From assembly GCA_002050365.1 (NCBI GenBank), contig MWYZ01000072.1, positions 1 to 39,929 on the forward strand: DNA of 39,929 nt, written 5' to 3'. Origin of the DNA: Acidobacteria bacterium 28-1 (GTDB taxonomy: Bacteria; Acidobacteriota; Blastocatellia; Pyrinomonadales; Pyrinomonadaceae). A program made the position numbers and the translations under genes. Under the pieces are notes generated by a model. That model saw nothing but the letters and a program-made list of their open reading frames with translations. It was not told where the DNA came from and did not search any database. Positions 30,675 through 39,802 of the stretch are shown here, in pieces. Every line of letters begins with the position of its first letter. Within the stretch, counting starts at the first letter, position 1.

Positions 30675-32552
30675 TTGAACGAATGCGCTCGGAATCGGTC
30701 TATCACCGTTTTGTCCGAATTGAACGCTTGTAAAACCCGCAGTCGAACGCAAAAGATACCAAGTTCCATTGCTTGGACGAAAAACCGCGACGTCAGATTT
30801 GCCATCGCCATCGTAATCAGCCGCGACCGGAATGTCTTCCGCAACTCCAAATTGAATTGCCGAAAACGCATTGTTATTGCTGCTGCTCAATTGATACCAA
30901 GTTCCATTTGACGGGCGAAAAACGGCGATGTCAGTTTTACCGTCACCGTCGTAATCAGCCGCGACGGATTTGTCGGTTGTCACGCCGAACGAAACTCCGC
31001 GAAAAGCGTTGCTCGCGCTCTCAAACAAAAACCAATTGCCGTTCCGAAAAACCGTCAAATCTCCGATGCCGTCGCCGTCAAAATCGCCGACCATCGGTTT
31101 ATCACCGCTTTGCCCAAACTGTTGGGCGAAAAATTGATTGGCGATGCTTCTCAATTGATACCAAGTTCCGTTTGACGGGCGGAAAACCGCGAGGTCGGCG
31201 CGTCCGTCGCCGTCGTAATCATTCGGCACGGGAACGTCTTCGCTTGTGCCGAATTGAACGCCCGAAAAAGTGTTGTCCGAACTGCGAAGCTGATACCAAA
31301 ATCCGTTTGACGGACGAAAAACGGCGATGTCGGTTCGGTTGTCGCCGTCGTAATCGGCGGGAACGATTCTATCTTCCGCCGAGCCGAATTGAACGGCACG
31401 GAAACTTGCCGCCGATTGATTCAAATACCAAAAACCATTTGACGGGCGGAATACGGAAATGTCTGATTTGCCGTCAGCGTCAAAATCGAAGTTGGCGCGA
31501 TTGACGCGGGTGATAACGACATCGTTGCCGTCGCCGCCTCGATAAGTGATGCGGAAAGCCGTGTTAAGTGCGCCGCCGAAAACTGCGTTTTCAGGGGCGT
31601 TCAGGAATGTTCCGTTGATTGGGTCAGTTCCGTCGTTTCGTAAAATTACGAACGAATCGCCGATTGCCGGACGGAAAGTGCCGAACGGCAGCGGCACGAG
31701 CCGCGCATTATTTAATGAAACCGCGCCGATTACGTTTAATTGGTCGTATCCGTTCGCTCCGGCAGTCGTGCCGCTGATTTTACAGACGTAATTTCCGTTT
31801 GCCGTAAAAGTCAGTCCGTTGTTGATATTTAAAATTCCCGTCGGCGAAGTTAAAGTTCCCGCACTGATAACGCCCGCCGTAACATTGGTTGCGCCGACTG
31901 TTCCCGTGCCGCCGAAACCGCTAAAGCCAAATTCTCCGCCGATTGAGCCGCCATTAATCGTGACCGTGCTGTTTGGAATGGTTGCGTCCACGACAAGAAT
32001 GCCGTTGTTTAGCGTGACTGCACCGTTATAATTACCTGCTGAAATAATCAAAGCTACGCCCAAACCGTTTTTTGTTAAACTGCCCGTGCCGGTAATTATG
32101 CCGATACCGAAAATGCCTTCGCCGTCCAATGTCAGCGTAAATGGATTTGGAAATCCGCTGGCGATAAATAATATGCCGATTGTTACGGTTGAATTTTGGG
32201 CGGCTCTAAAAGTTTGTGAATTTGCGATAACTACTAAAGTGTTTAATGCTTGGGTGCCGCCGTTGACCGTTAAACCGTTTGTCAAATTCAAAGTGTTGCC
32301 GCCGATTGTGTAGTTTCCACCCTCGATGGTCAGGGAAGAAAAAGTAAAAGTTGATAAATTGTTGATAGTTGAAAACTGCGCCGCCGTCGCCGGAAAAACC
32401 AAATTGTCTCCGGCGACGGGCGCGACATCCCCGACCCAGTTTGCCGCCGTTGACCAATTGCCGTTCGCGCCGCCGCCGTCCCAAGTTCTCACGGCGGAAA
32501 AAGTGTTGACAGCGGAAAATACAAAGATAAACGAGAGTAAAATTGTTTTCAT
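30672..32552 (-). CDS. Secreted autotransporter-strand / VCBS-like repeat protein, copy 1
   Basis: 626 residues with a signal peptide (LLSFIFVFSAVNTFSA). About 20-330: a G/N/T-rich beta-helical region beginning TWDGGGANGNWSTAANW and containing PATR-like segments (SLTKNGLGVALIISAGNYNGA, GILVVDATIPNSTV), then a SFVILRNDGTDPINGTF and YRGGDGNDVVITRV motif. From about 335: six repeats with D-x-D-x-DGK/DGR and I-A-V-F-R-P-S-N-G-x-W-Y, the same cassette as in the protein at 492. No C-terminal autotransporter barrel or LPXTG. Probably a cell-surface or exported adhesin; role unproven. About 60% similar to the neighbour at 32987. Confidence 0.85.
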   Translation of the reverse strand: MKTILLSFIFVFSAVNTFSAVRTWDGGGANGNWSTAANWVGDVAPVAGDNLVFPATAAQFSTINNLSTFTFSSLTIEGGNYTIGGNTLNLTNGLTVNGGTQALNTLVVIANSQTFRAAQNSTVTIGILFIASGFPNPFTLTLDGEGIFGIGIITGTGSLTKNGLGVALIISAGNYNGAVTLNNGILVVDATIPNSTVTINGGSIGGEFGFSGFGGTGTVGATNVTAGVISAGTLTSPTGILNINNGLTFTANGNYVCKISGTTAGANGYDQLNVIGAVSLNNARLVPLPFGTFRPAIGDSFVILRNDGTDPINGTFLNAPENAVFGGALNTAFRITYRGGDGNDVVITRVNRANFDFDADGKSDISVFRPSNGFWYLNQSAASFRAVQFGSAEDRIVPADYDGDNRTDIAVFRPSNGFWYQLRSSDNTFSGVQFGTSEDVPVPNDYDGDGRADLAVFRPSNGTWYQLRSIANQFFAQQFGQSGDKPMVGDFDGDGIGDLTVFRNGNWFLFESASNAFRGVSFGVTTDKSVAADYDGDGKTDIAVFRPSNGTWYQLSSSNNNAFSAIQFGVAEDIPVAADYDGDGKSDVAVFRPSNGTWYLLRSTAGFTSVQFGQNGDRPIPSAFVQ

Positions 32553-32706
32553 AATTTAAAGTTTATTTCTATAAAGATTACTTAAATTTAGCATTACGAT
32601 GCACGCGAGAAACAATTGTTTGCCACCTAAATACGCTCCGCTCAAGACAAATTTTCCGGTTATGATTACCTTGTAATAATGATCAGAAATCGAAAATCCA
32701 AAATGA
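32553..32706. other. Spacer upstream of VCBS-like copy 1
   Basis: AT-rich, no gene. It should hold the promoter of copy 1 (minus strand); no strong consensus was picked. It marks the breakpoint between the two duplicated units. Confidence 0.4.
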
Positions 32707-32911
32707 ATATGGCGTATGTCGCTGGCGGGCGCTTTGACGGTTTTTGGTATGAAGGCTTGAATCCGTGGGATATTGCCCCCGGCGTTTTATTAATTGATAA
32801 GGTCGGCGGGCGAGTTCCTTCATTACGAACGATTCAAAATTCAGCATAAAATAACCGCCGATTTGTATAAACAACATGTTGATTCACGCGGAAATCTGCA
32901 AATCTTAGATT
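32707..32911 (+). pseudogene. Decayed 3' fragment of the inositol monophosphatase gene
   Basis: The text AATATGGCGTATGTCGC, CGCTTTGACGG, GGCGTTTTATTAATTGAT and GATTCACGCGGAAAT aligns with 30391-30590 of the intact gene (conserved peptide MAYVAGGRFDGFWYEGLNPWDI). Indels and in-frame stops then destroy the frame. Only about the last 68 codons are present, with no start. It is therefore the left-over of a duplicated segment. An adjacent hairpin copy follows at 32912, in the same order as in the parent region. Confidence 0.88.
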
Positions 32912-32983
32912 AAAATTCGCGAATTTCAAATTATGAATGAAAACAATATATAACTCCGTCATTCGTAATTTGAAATTCGTAAT
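32912..32983. repeat. ATTACGA-type inverted array, duplicate of that at 30595
   Basis: AAATTCGCGAATTTCAAATT (left arm from 32912) and ATTCGTAATTTGAAATTCGT (32961-) fold together. Same order as in the first unit: monophosphatase end, hairpin, VCBS-like stop. Confidence 0.78.
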
Positions 32984-32986
32984 GAT

Positions 32987-34861
32987 TTACTGGATATAAG
33001 CGCTTGGAACCGGTTTATCATCTCCCCTTCCAAACCGAATACTGATAAAACCTTGGGTCGAACGCAATAAATACCACTCGCCGGTATTCGGTCTAAATAT
33101 TGCAATATCGGATTTACCGTCGCCGTCGTAATCAGCCGGGACCGGTACATCTCTCGATGTCCCGAACCGAACGAGCGAAAGCGCGTTGTTACTGCTGCTC
33201 AAACGATACCAACCTCCGTTTGCCGGACGGTAAAAAGCGAGGTCGGTTATGCCGTCGCCGTCGTAATCTGCGGGAACCGGTCTATCGGCGGCGGAACCTA
33301 ACGAAAGTACTTCGCGAAAAGATTGATTCGCACTTTCAAGCAAAAACCAATTACCGTTCCGAAAAACCGCTAAATCGCCAAGACCGTCTCCGTCAAAATC
33401 GCCGATCAGCGGTTTATCTCCACTCTGTCCGAATTGTCGTACGAAAAGTCGATTAGAGTTACTTCTCAACTGATACCAAGTTCCATCTGATGGTCGGAAA
33501 ACCGCGAGGTCAGCGCGTCCGTCGCCGTCAAAATCATTCGGCACAGGAATGTCTTCGCTCTCTCCGAATTGAATATTTGCGAAAGTGTTGTCCGAACTGC
33601 GAAGCATATACCAGTTCGTATCTAATGGACGGAAGACGGCAATGTCGGTTTTGTTATCTCCGTCATAGTCGGCTGGAACGATTACATCCGTTGCGACACC
33701 AAATTGAACTGCGCGAAAACCCTCTGCCGATTGGTTCAAATACCAAGCTCCGTTCTCGGGACGAAAAACGGAAATGTCAGATTTGTCGTCGTTATCAAAA
33801 TCGAAATAAGTGCGATTTACGCGGGTGATGACAACATCATTGCCGTCACCGCCACGGTAAGTTATGCGAAAAGACAGGTTGGGCGAAATGGCGATAACTG
33901 AATTTTCGGGTCTTTCCTGAAACGTTCCGTTCACCGGGTCGGTTCCGTCATTTCGCAAAATCACGAACGAATCGCCGATTGCCGGACGATAACTTCCGAA
34001 CGGCGGCAGCAATAAACGCGCATTATTTAACGAAACTGTGCCAACGACATTTAATTGGTCGTGTCCGGCAGCACCTGGGGTCGTGCCGCCAATTTTACAG
34101 ATATAATTTCCGTTCGCCGTAAAAGTTAGACTGCCCTTAATATTTAAAATTCCTCTCGGGGAGGTCAGCGTCCCAGGGCTAATAGCACCCGCTAAAACGT
34201 TCGTTTCTCCGACCGTTCCCGTGCCTCTGAGTACGCCAGGATTAAAATTTTTTATACTGGGAGCAGGATTGACCGTTACCGGGCTGCCAGGAATATCAGC
34301 GTCAACAATCAAGGTTCCGTCATTAATATCAATGGCTCCTTCATAATTATTAGCCGATGCAATTAAAGAAACGCCTAGATCGTTTTTTTTCAACGCGCCC
34401 GCACCGGAAATTAGTCCGATAGTGAAATTTCCGTCGCCGTTTAATATCAAAGGAAATTCACCAAAGGAAATGGCGGCAATCATTATCGCCGAATCTTGTA
34501 CGACGGAAAATGTTTGGGCGGAGTTCAAAGTTATCGTCGTATTTATACTTTGCGATCCGCCGCTCACCCTCAAGCCATCAGTTAAGCCAAAAGGATTTCC
34601 GTTGATATTGTATGCTCCGCCTTCAAATGTAATCGAGCGAAAAACGGTGAAGGGAGAAAAGTCATTGTTAGAGCTGGATTGAGAATCCACCTCTGGAAAA
34701 ACCAAATCATCACCGGCGACGGGAACAACATTTTCCCTCCAATTAGTAACGGTTTGCCAATTGGCGTCGATGCTCGCCCCAGCCCATGTTTTGGTAGCCG
34801 AATAAGCGTCGGTTAGCAATCCGCTGAGAATTAAGATGAGAATAAGTATAAGTCTCTGCAT
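32987..34861 (-). CDS. Secreted autotransporter-strand / VCBS-like repeat protein, copy 2
   Basis: 624 residues, signal peptide LILILILILSGLLTDAYS. Same architecture as the protein at 30672: TWAGASIDANWQTVTNW, the beta-helical region with SGAGALKKNDLGVSLIASANNY, YRGGDGNDVVITRVNR, then six DxDxDGxx/VFRP-type repeats ending GDDKPVPSAYIQ. The two copies match throughout but have diverged enough to count as an old duplication. The third repeat keeps LAVFRPSDGTWYQL; the fourth has the short LAVFRNGNWFLL form in both. Role as above. Confidence 0.85.
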   Translation of the reverse strand: MQRLILILILILSGLLTDAYSATKTWAGASIDANWQTVTNWRENVVPVAGDDLVFPEVDSQSSSNNDFSPFTVFRSITFEGGAYNINGNPFGLTDGLRVSGGSQSINTTITLNSAQTFSVVQDSAIMIAAISFGEFPLILNGDGNFTIGLISGAGALKKNDLGVSLIASANNYEGAIDINDGTLIVDADIPGSPVTVNPAPSIKNFNPGVLRGTGTVGETNVLAGAISPGTLTSPRGILNIKGSLTFTANGNYICKIGGTTPGAAGHDQLNVVGTVSLNNARLLLPPFGSYRPAIGDSFVILRNDGTDPVNGTFQERPENSVIAISPNLSFRITYRGGDGNDVVITRVNRTYFDFDNDDKSDISVFRPENGAWYLNQSAEGFRAVQFGVATDVIVPADYDGDNKTDIAVFRPLDTNWYMLRSSDNTFANIQFGESEDIPVPNDFDGDGRADLAVFRPSDGTWYQLRSNSNRLFVRQFGQSGDKPLIGDFDGDGLGDLAVFRNGNWFLLESANQSFREVLSLGSAADRPVPADYDGDGITDLAFYRPANGGWYRLSSSNNALSLVRFGTSRDVPVPADYDGDGKSDIAIFRPNTGEWYLLRSTQGFISIRFGRGDDKPVPSAYIQ

Positions 34862-35143
34862 ATTTTAAACCTCTGAGATTCGTAAAATTTGACCTGTTGA
34901 ATTTATCACAAAAAGATTCAGAACATAACGAATTTGCCGAAGAATATAAGAAAAAATGAAGATCCTCATACAATTCTCGAACGATTCGACAATTACTGAT
35001 TTATTCGACAAGGTATATTATTAATCGGTGAAAATGACCAATCGGACGGCAGTATGATTGGGGATTAGTATTTTAGGTTGTCTTTCGGCTTGTGTTAATC
35101 TTGATAATAATTTAAGTGAGCAACAATTAAATTTACGAACACT
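34862..35143. other. Divergent intergenic region, VCBS-like copy 2 / accD
   Basis: 282 bp without a gene. A TTGTCT and a TTGATA spaced 17 bases apart upstream of accD (about 35077-35105) are a possible but weak promoter. No riboswitch-like fold was recognised. Confidence 0.35.
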
Positions 35144-36013
35144 ATGTCTTGGTTTGCCCGAAAAAATCCTAAAATAGACGAACAATCCGCTAACGAAGAA
35201 AAGCGCGTGAAAACCGAAGGTATTTTTGTCAAATGCCTCGAATGCGACAACGCGCTTTACAAACGCGAGCTTAAAGAATCACTCCAAGTCTGCACGCATT
35301 GCGGTTATCATTTCAGATTTAACGCGCGGGAACGGCTCGACACGCTGTTTGACGAGGGCGAGTATGAAAAGCTCGACGAGGAAATAACTTCCGCCGACCC
35401 GCTTCAATTCGTTGACACAAAACCCTACATCGAACGCATCGCACAAGCGAAAGAATCCTCCGGACTTCCTGAAGCAATCGTATCGGGCAAAGGCAAAGTC
35501 GGCGGACATCTGGTCTATGCCGGAGCGATGTCAATGGATTTTATCGGCGGTTCGATGGGTTCAGCCGTCGGCGAAAAAATCACGCGCTTGATTGAACGCG
35601 CAATCGAAACTCGCGGCGCAGTGGTAATCTTTGCGGCTTCGGGCGGCGCAAGAATGCAGGAAGGCACATATTCATTGATGCAGATGGCGAAAATCTCAGC
35701 GGCTCTGGCACAATTTCACGACGCGCGTCTGCCGTTTATTTCCGTTTTGACTGACCCGACGACCGGGGGCGTCACGGCGAGTTTTGCGATGCTTGGAGAC
35801 GTGATTATTGCCGAACCAAAAGCTCTCATCGGTTTTGCCGGACCGCGTGTTATCGAACAAACGATTCGCCAAAAACTACCGAAAGGCTTTCAGCGTTCAG
35901 AATTTCTGCTCGAACACGGAATGGTTGATATGGTTGTGGACAGACGCGAAATGCGCGAGAAAATTGTAAGATTACTAAATTTTATGATGAACGAACAATT
36001 AAACGTAAAATAA
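35144..36013 (+). CDS. accD: Acetyl-CoA carboxylase carboxyltransferase subunit beta
   Basis: 289 residues. With AccA it transfers the carboxyl group from biotin to acetyl-CoA, the committed step of fatty-acid synthesis. N-terminal zinc ribbon: Cys31, Cys34, Cys50, Cys53. The carboxyltransferase core has RERLDTLFDEG, GGSMGSAVGEKI, FAASGGARMQEGTYSLMQMAK and LTDPTTGGVTASFAMLGD. folC follows two genes on, and the accD-folC pairing is a common bacterial arrangement. Confidence 0.97.
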   Translation: MSWFARKNPKIDEQSANEEKRVKTEGIFVKCLECDNALYKRELKESLQVCTHCGYHFRFNARERLDTLFDEGEYEKLDEEITSADPLQFVDTKPYIERIAQAKESSGLPEAIVSGKGKVGGHLVYAGAMSMDFIGGSMGSAVGEKITRLIERAIETRGAVVIFAASGGARMQEGTYSLMQMAKISAALAQFHDARLPFISVLTDPTTGGVTASFAMLGDVIIAEPKALIGFAGPRVIEQTIRQKLPKGFQRSEFLLEHGMVDMVVDRREMREKIVRLLNFMMNEQLNVK

Positions 36014-36017
36014 AAAT

Positions 36018-36473
36018 ATGTTAAAAGATACGCTAATCGAAATTTTTGAAAGAGATTTAAACAAATTAAAAGAAGAAATCAATTTCTACAAAAATGAAAG
36101 GGAGCTGTGGATAATCGAGAAGGAAATCAATAATTCGGCGGGCAATTTGTGTCTGCATTTAATCGGCAACTTAAATCATTTTATCGGGGCAACGCTTGGC
36201 GAAACAGGATTTATTAGGGACAGAGAAATCGAATTTTCTGCAAAAAACGAAACTCGGCAAAATTTAATTAATGAAATTGAAAAGACAATGGAAACGGTAA
36301 AAAGCAGTTTGAATAAATTATCAAATGATGCTTTCGATAAAAATTTTCCCGTCGAAAAACACGGCAAAGTTGTCAAAATGGATTTTATGCTTCTTCATCT
36401 GCTGACTCATTTTAATTATCATCTCGGACAAATAAATTATCATCGCAGATTGATTCAAAACGGCGAAAAGTGA
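36018..36473 (+). CDS. DinB-superfamily (DUF1572-like) protein
   Basis: 151 residues forming a four-helix bundle of the DinB/YfiT type. Candidate metal His: NLNHFIGA and the C-terminal HLLTHFNYHLGQINYHRR. DinB-like proteins include bacillithiol- or mycothiol-dependent transferases; the thiol and substrate are unknown here. It starts 4 bp after accD, and its stop overlaps the folC GTG (GTGA), so it is co-transcribed with both. Confidence 0.82.
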   Translation: MLKDTLIEIFERDLNKLKEEINFYKNERELWIIEKEINNSAGNLCLHLIGNLNHFIGATLGETGFIRDREIEFSAKNETRQNLINEIEKTMETVKSSLNKLSNDAFDKNFPVEKHGKVVKMDFMLLHLLTHFNYHLGQINYHRRLIQNGEK

Positions 36474-37771
36474 ATTTTGACGAATCTTTAAAATATCTTT
36501 ACGGTCTTGGCAACGAAGTTTCAGCAATGAAACTCGGTCTTGAAAATATCGGAAAACTTCTCACTGCCCTCGGTAATCCAGAAAAAAACTTTCTCAAAGT
36601 TCAAGTCGCCGGAACAAACGGCAAAGGTTCGACGTGCGCTTTTTTAGATTCAATCTGCGTTTTGGCTGGAATTAAAACAGGTCTTTATACATCGCCGCAT
36701 TTAATTTCGATTACTGAAAGAATCAAAATCGGCAGTCAAGAAATTTCGGAAAAAGACTTTGCCCACCACGCAACAAAGATTAAAGAAATTTCGGAAAAAT
36801 TGTTGGAAATCGGAGATTTGGAAGCGCTTCCGACTTTTTTTGAGCAAGTTACAGCAATTGCAATCTCAGCTTTTGACGAAGCGAAAATAGATTTAGCGAT
36901 TTTAGAGACTGGTTTGGGCGGCAGATTTGACGCGACGACGGCGATGAAAGCGGAAATTGTGGCGATTACGCCGATTGACTTTGACCATCAAAATATTTTG
37001 GGAAATACGCTGGCGGAAATCGCAGCGGAAAAGGCGGCGATTATTAGGAAAGATACGCGCGTTGTTTTGGCAAATCAACGGGAAGAAGCGCTGGAGGTAA
37101 TTTTAAAGAAATGTGATGAAGTTGGAATAAAAACAATCAATAATTGCAAAATTGAGCTAAACGCGGTTGATTCGATAAACGGAAAAGCGATTGTTACATT
37201 TATCACTGAAAATGAAATTTACCCCGATGTTAATTTGGGTTTGCGCGGGCGACACCAAATTGAAAATGCGCGGTTGGCACTACAGTTAGCAGAAGTGTTA
37301 AAGAATAATTTTAATTTCACTTTATCGAAATCTGAAATCGTTGAAGGTTTAGAAACTGCCGAACATAAAGGACGTTTGGAATTTTATCAAAACATTCTTT
37401 TTGACGGAGCGCACAATGTCGCGGGCGCAAAGGCATTGAAAGAATATCTAGACGAGTTTATCAATCAGCCGGTTACGCTTGTTTTCGGCGCGATGCGCGA
37501 CAAGGATTTGTCTCCCATTGCCGCGATTCTTTTTCCGAAAGCCGAAACGCTAATTTTAACCAAACCGAATAATGAGCGTTCAATGGAAACTTCGGAACTT
37601 TTGAAGATTGTGCCGACCGCTTTTGACCAAAAAAATGTTAAGCTCGCGGAAACGGTCGCCGAAGCAATAACAACAGCGAAGTTAGTTACAAAAGAAACAG
37701 AACTGATTTTAATTACCGGCTCGCTTTATCTGGTTGGAGAAGCGCAAGAGATTCTAAAAAGCGCGTTCTGA
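36470..37771 (+). CDS. folC: Folylpolyglutamate synthase / dihydrofolate synthase
   Basis: 433 residues, GTG start overlapping the previous stop. It adds glutamate to folate, using ATP. Motifs: VQVAGTNGKGSTCAFL (P-loop), GLYTSPHLISITERI, LAILETGLGGRFDATT, TPIDFDHQNILGNTL, LEFYQNILFDGAHN and a closing GSLYLVGEA. Mur-ligase fold with the expected C-terminal domain. The pair with accD is typical. Confidence 0.96.
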   Translation: MNFDESLKYLYGLGNEVSAMKLGLENIGKLLTALGNPEKNFLKVQVAGTNGKGSTCAFLDSICVLAGIKTGLYTSPHLISITERIKIGSQEISEKDFAHHATKIKEISEKLLEIGDLEALPTFFEQVTAIAISAFDEAKIDLAILETGLGGRFDATTAMKAEIVAITPIDFDHQNILGNTLAEIAAEKAAIIRKDTRVVLANQREEALEVILKKCDEVGIKTINNCKIELNAVDSINGKAIVTFITENEIYPDVNLGLRGRHQIENARLALQLAEVLKNNFNFTLSKSEIVEGLETAEHKGRLEFYQNILFDGAHNVAGAKALKEYLDEFINQPVTLVFGAMRDKDLSPIAAILFPKAETLILTKPNNERSMETSELLKIVPTAFDQKNVKLAETVAEAITTAKLVTKETELILITGSLYLVGEAQEILKSAF

Positions 37772-37813
37772 TACGGCGGAAAAAATTCTGCTTAAAATAT
37801 TGGAGAGAAAATA

Positions 37814-38380
37814 ATGAAAACAAAATTTATATTATTCGCTATTACACTTTTTTCAGTAGCTTTTTCGGCTCACGCGCAAACTGAAAAAGCACAGGTTTTG
37901 GCAAAATCGAAACAAGTCGTGGGCGCGCTCAAAAACAAAAACGTGAAAACGTTGGCATCGTACGTTCATCCGACAAAGGGCGTGCGGTTTTCGCCCTACG
38001 GCAGCATTGACACGGAAAAGGATTTGACGTTTCGGAGAAAGGATGTGCTGAAACTTTATGCGCTTCCGGCTTATGTTTGGGGACAAGCCGACGGCTCGGG
38101 CGACGACATCAAACTTAATTTCGCCGGTTATTACAAAAAATTTGTTTATGACAAAGATTTCGCGCGTGCGCCGGAAGTCGGTTACAACCGCATCGTCAAA
38201 CAAGGCAATACGATCGTGAACTTAACGGAAGCGTATCCGAAAGCGAAATTTGTCGAATATCATTTTCCCGGAACGCGCAAATATGACGGAATGGATTGGC
38301 GCAGTCTGCGCCTCGTTTTCGAGAAATCGGGCAAAAATTGGTATCTCGTCGGCATCAGCCACGACCAATGGACGATATAA
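37814..38380 (+). CDS. Secreted protein of unknown function (NTF2-like look)
   Basis: 188 residues with a signal peptide (FAITLFSVAFSAHAQ). The mature part begins KAQVLAKSKQVVGALKNKNVKTLASYVHPTKGVRFSPYG and ends WRSLRLVFEKSGKNWYLVGISHDQWTI, an alpha-plus-beta arrangement of NTF2-like type. Not confidently named. GGAGAG precedes the ATG. The middle part (38125-38251) is repeated exactly at the right window edge. Confidence 0.7.
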   Translation: MKTKFILFAITLFSVAFSAHAQTEKAQVLAKSKQVVGALKNKNVKTLASYVHPTKGVRFSPYGSIDTEKDLTFRRKDVLKLYALPAYVWGQADGSGDDIKLNFAGYYKKFVYDKDFARAPEVGYNRIVKQGNTIVNLTEAYPKAKFVEYHFPGTRKYDGMDWRSLRLVFEKSGKNWYLVGISHDQWTI

Positions 38381-38410
38381 AGGCAAAAGGCAAAAGTAAA
38401 AAGGCAAAAG
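38379..38410. repeat. Heptamer (AGGCAAA/AGTAAAA) direct array after the secreted gene
   Basis: AGGCAAA, AGGCAAA, AGTAAAA, AGGCAAA, joined to the stem of the next terminator. Begins at the stop codon of the secreted gene. Confidence 0.85.
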
Positions 38411-38437
38411 CGGTTCGGAATTTCGCGCCGCTTTTTT
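38406..38437 (+). terminator. Rho-independent terminator
   Basis: AAAAGCGG (38406) pairs with CCGCTTTT (38428-38435), 14-base loop, then a T tract. The stem continues out of the heptamer array. Ends the secreted-protein transcript before gpmA. Confidence 0.75.
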
Positions 38438-38508
38438 CTTTTGGAACTTGAGAGAAAGTTAAATTTCGAGTTTAATTGTTCAATAATCCGAGATTTGAAT
38501 TTGAATTT

Positions 38509-39258
38509 ATGCACAAATTAGTTTTAATCAGACACGGCGAAAGCGAATGGAACAAGGAAAATCGCTTTACGGGTTGGAAGGACGTTGACCTTTCCGAAAA
38601 GGGACGCGAGGAAGCAAAAGCGGCGGGCAAATTATTAACAGCCGAAGGTTTTACGTTTGATGAAGCGTATACATCAGTTCTGAAAAGAGCGATTCGGACA
38701 CTTTGGATTATTCTTGATGAAATGGATTTGATGTGGATTCCCGAAACGAAATCGTGGCTTTTAAACGAGCGTCATTACGGCGGACTGCAAGGTTTGAATA
38801 AAGCCGAAACCGCCGCGCAGCACGGCGAAGAACAAGTTCTAATCTGGCGTAGAAGTTATGACATTTTGCCGACTTTGCTCGAAGAAAACGACGAAAGATA
38901 TTTGGGCAAAGACGCGCGTTATCTGGGAATCGAAGTCGGAAAATTCCCGAAAGCCGAAGCCTTAAAAAACACCGTCGAGCGTGTCGTGCCGTATTACGAA
39001 ACGGAAATCGCACCGAAAATTAAAGCCGGAAAACGCCTGATAATCGCCGCGCACGGTAATTCGCTCCGCGCTCTTGTAAAATTTCTCGATACGATTTCCG
39101 ACAAAGACATCGTTCATCGCAACATTCCGACCGGCATTCCGCTCGTATATGAATTGGGCGAAGATTTAAAGCCGACAAAAAGCTATTACCTCGGCGACCA
39201 AGACGCGATTGACGCGGCGCAAAAGGCTATTGCCAATCAAGGCAAAGCAAATCAATAG
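38509..39258 (+). CDS. gpmA: 2,3-bisphosphoglycerate-dependent phosphoglycerate mutase
   Basis: 249 residues from ATG 38509 ([23 protein letters not shown]); an 11-residue longer frame is not conserved. It interconverts 3- and 2-phosphoglycerate through a phospho-His. His9 (RHGES), [16 protein letters not shown], and [13 protein letters not shown] with the second His are intact. It follows a terminator, so it has its own promoter, none of which was clear. Confidence 0.96.
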   Translation: MHKLVLIRHGESEWNKENRFTGWKDVDLSEKGREEAKAAGKLLTAEGFTFDEAYTSVLKRAIRTLWIILDEMDLMWIPETKSWLLNERHYGGLQGLNKAETAAQHGEEQVLIWRRSYDILPTLLEENDERYLGKDARYLGIEVGKFPKAEALKNTVERVVPYYETEIAPKIKAGKRLIIAAHGNSLRALVKFLDTISDKDIVHRNIPTGIPLVYELGEDLKPTKSYYLGDQDAIDAAQKAIANQGKANQ

Positions 39259-39294
39259 GCAGTAGGCAGTCGTGCGTTTACCGCTTACTGCCTC
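39258..39294. repeat. Heptamer (AGGCAGT) inverted array after gpmA
   Basis: AGGCAGT AGGCAGT and, 14 bases later, an inverse TTACTGCCT. It joins the gpmA stop to the IS630-type transposase 3' end. Confidence 0.6.
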
Positions 39295-39313
39295 TTGCTT
39301 ATTACCTAAGCAC

Positions 39314-39802
39314 CTAAGAAAAAGTAATCAGGTATTTTGAGCCGATTTGTGAAAGAACTTTATCAAGTTCTTCGCACAAGTTTTTGTAGGAACTATACGC
39401 TTCCCAACTCAGCCAATCATACTTTATCTTTTCCCATAACATTTCTATCTTGTTCAAACTTGGACAATAGGCTGGCAAGAAATAGATTTTCAAGCCTAGT
39501 TTTGCCCACTCCTGAATCTTCTCTGTAAATTCTTCGCTCCGATGAATCGGGGAATTGTCCAACACAATTACTGTTTCGCGTTCAATCCTTTGGGCGATGT
39601 TGTCGAGACACCAAATTACCACGTTTGAATCGGTTGAGTCTTCAAAGACAAACGATTCAAACCTCTGACACCGATCGAAGCATAAATCCCAAGACATTTT
39701 GTGATTTGCCTTTTGACACTGGAATCACGATGCGCTCGCCTCGTTTTTGCCACGCATAGACCACTTTGGCATACAAATTAAATCCTGATTGGTCGCCATA
39801 AA
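39314..39802 (-). pseudogene. IS630-family DDE transposase, 5'-truncated and frameshifted
   Basis: Two overlapping reading frames. The upstream one reads VYGDQSGFNLYAKVVYAWQK, RGERIVIPVSKGKSQNVLGFM (first catalytic Asp region) and stops at 39657. The downstream one (from 39697) continues with RFESFVFEDSTDSNVVIWCL, VIVLDNSPIHRSEEF (second Asp) and YFLPAYCPSLNKIEMLWEKIKYDWL (Glu), ending TAG at 39314. A +1 shift near 39665-39675 is needed to join them. No slippery run is visible, so an inactivating indel is more likely than programmed frameshifting. The N-terminal helix-turn-helix half is absent: the sequence switches at 39802/39803 to a copy of 38125-38251. Confidence 0.88.

Noticed and set aside
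32683..32877. Minus-strand open frame of 64 residues over the phosphatase remnant
   Set aside because: The plus strand here is clearly homologous to the monophosphatase gene; the antisense frame has no support.
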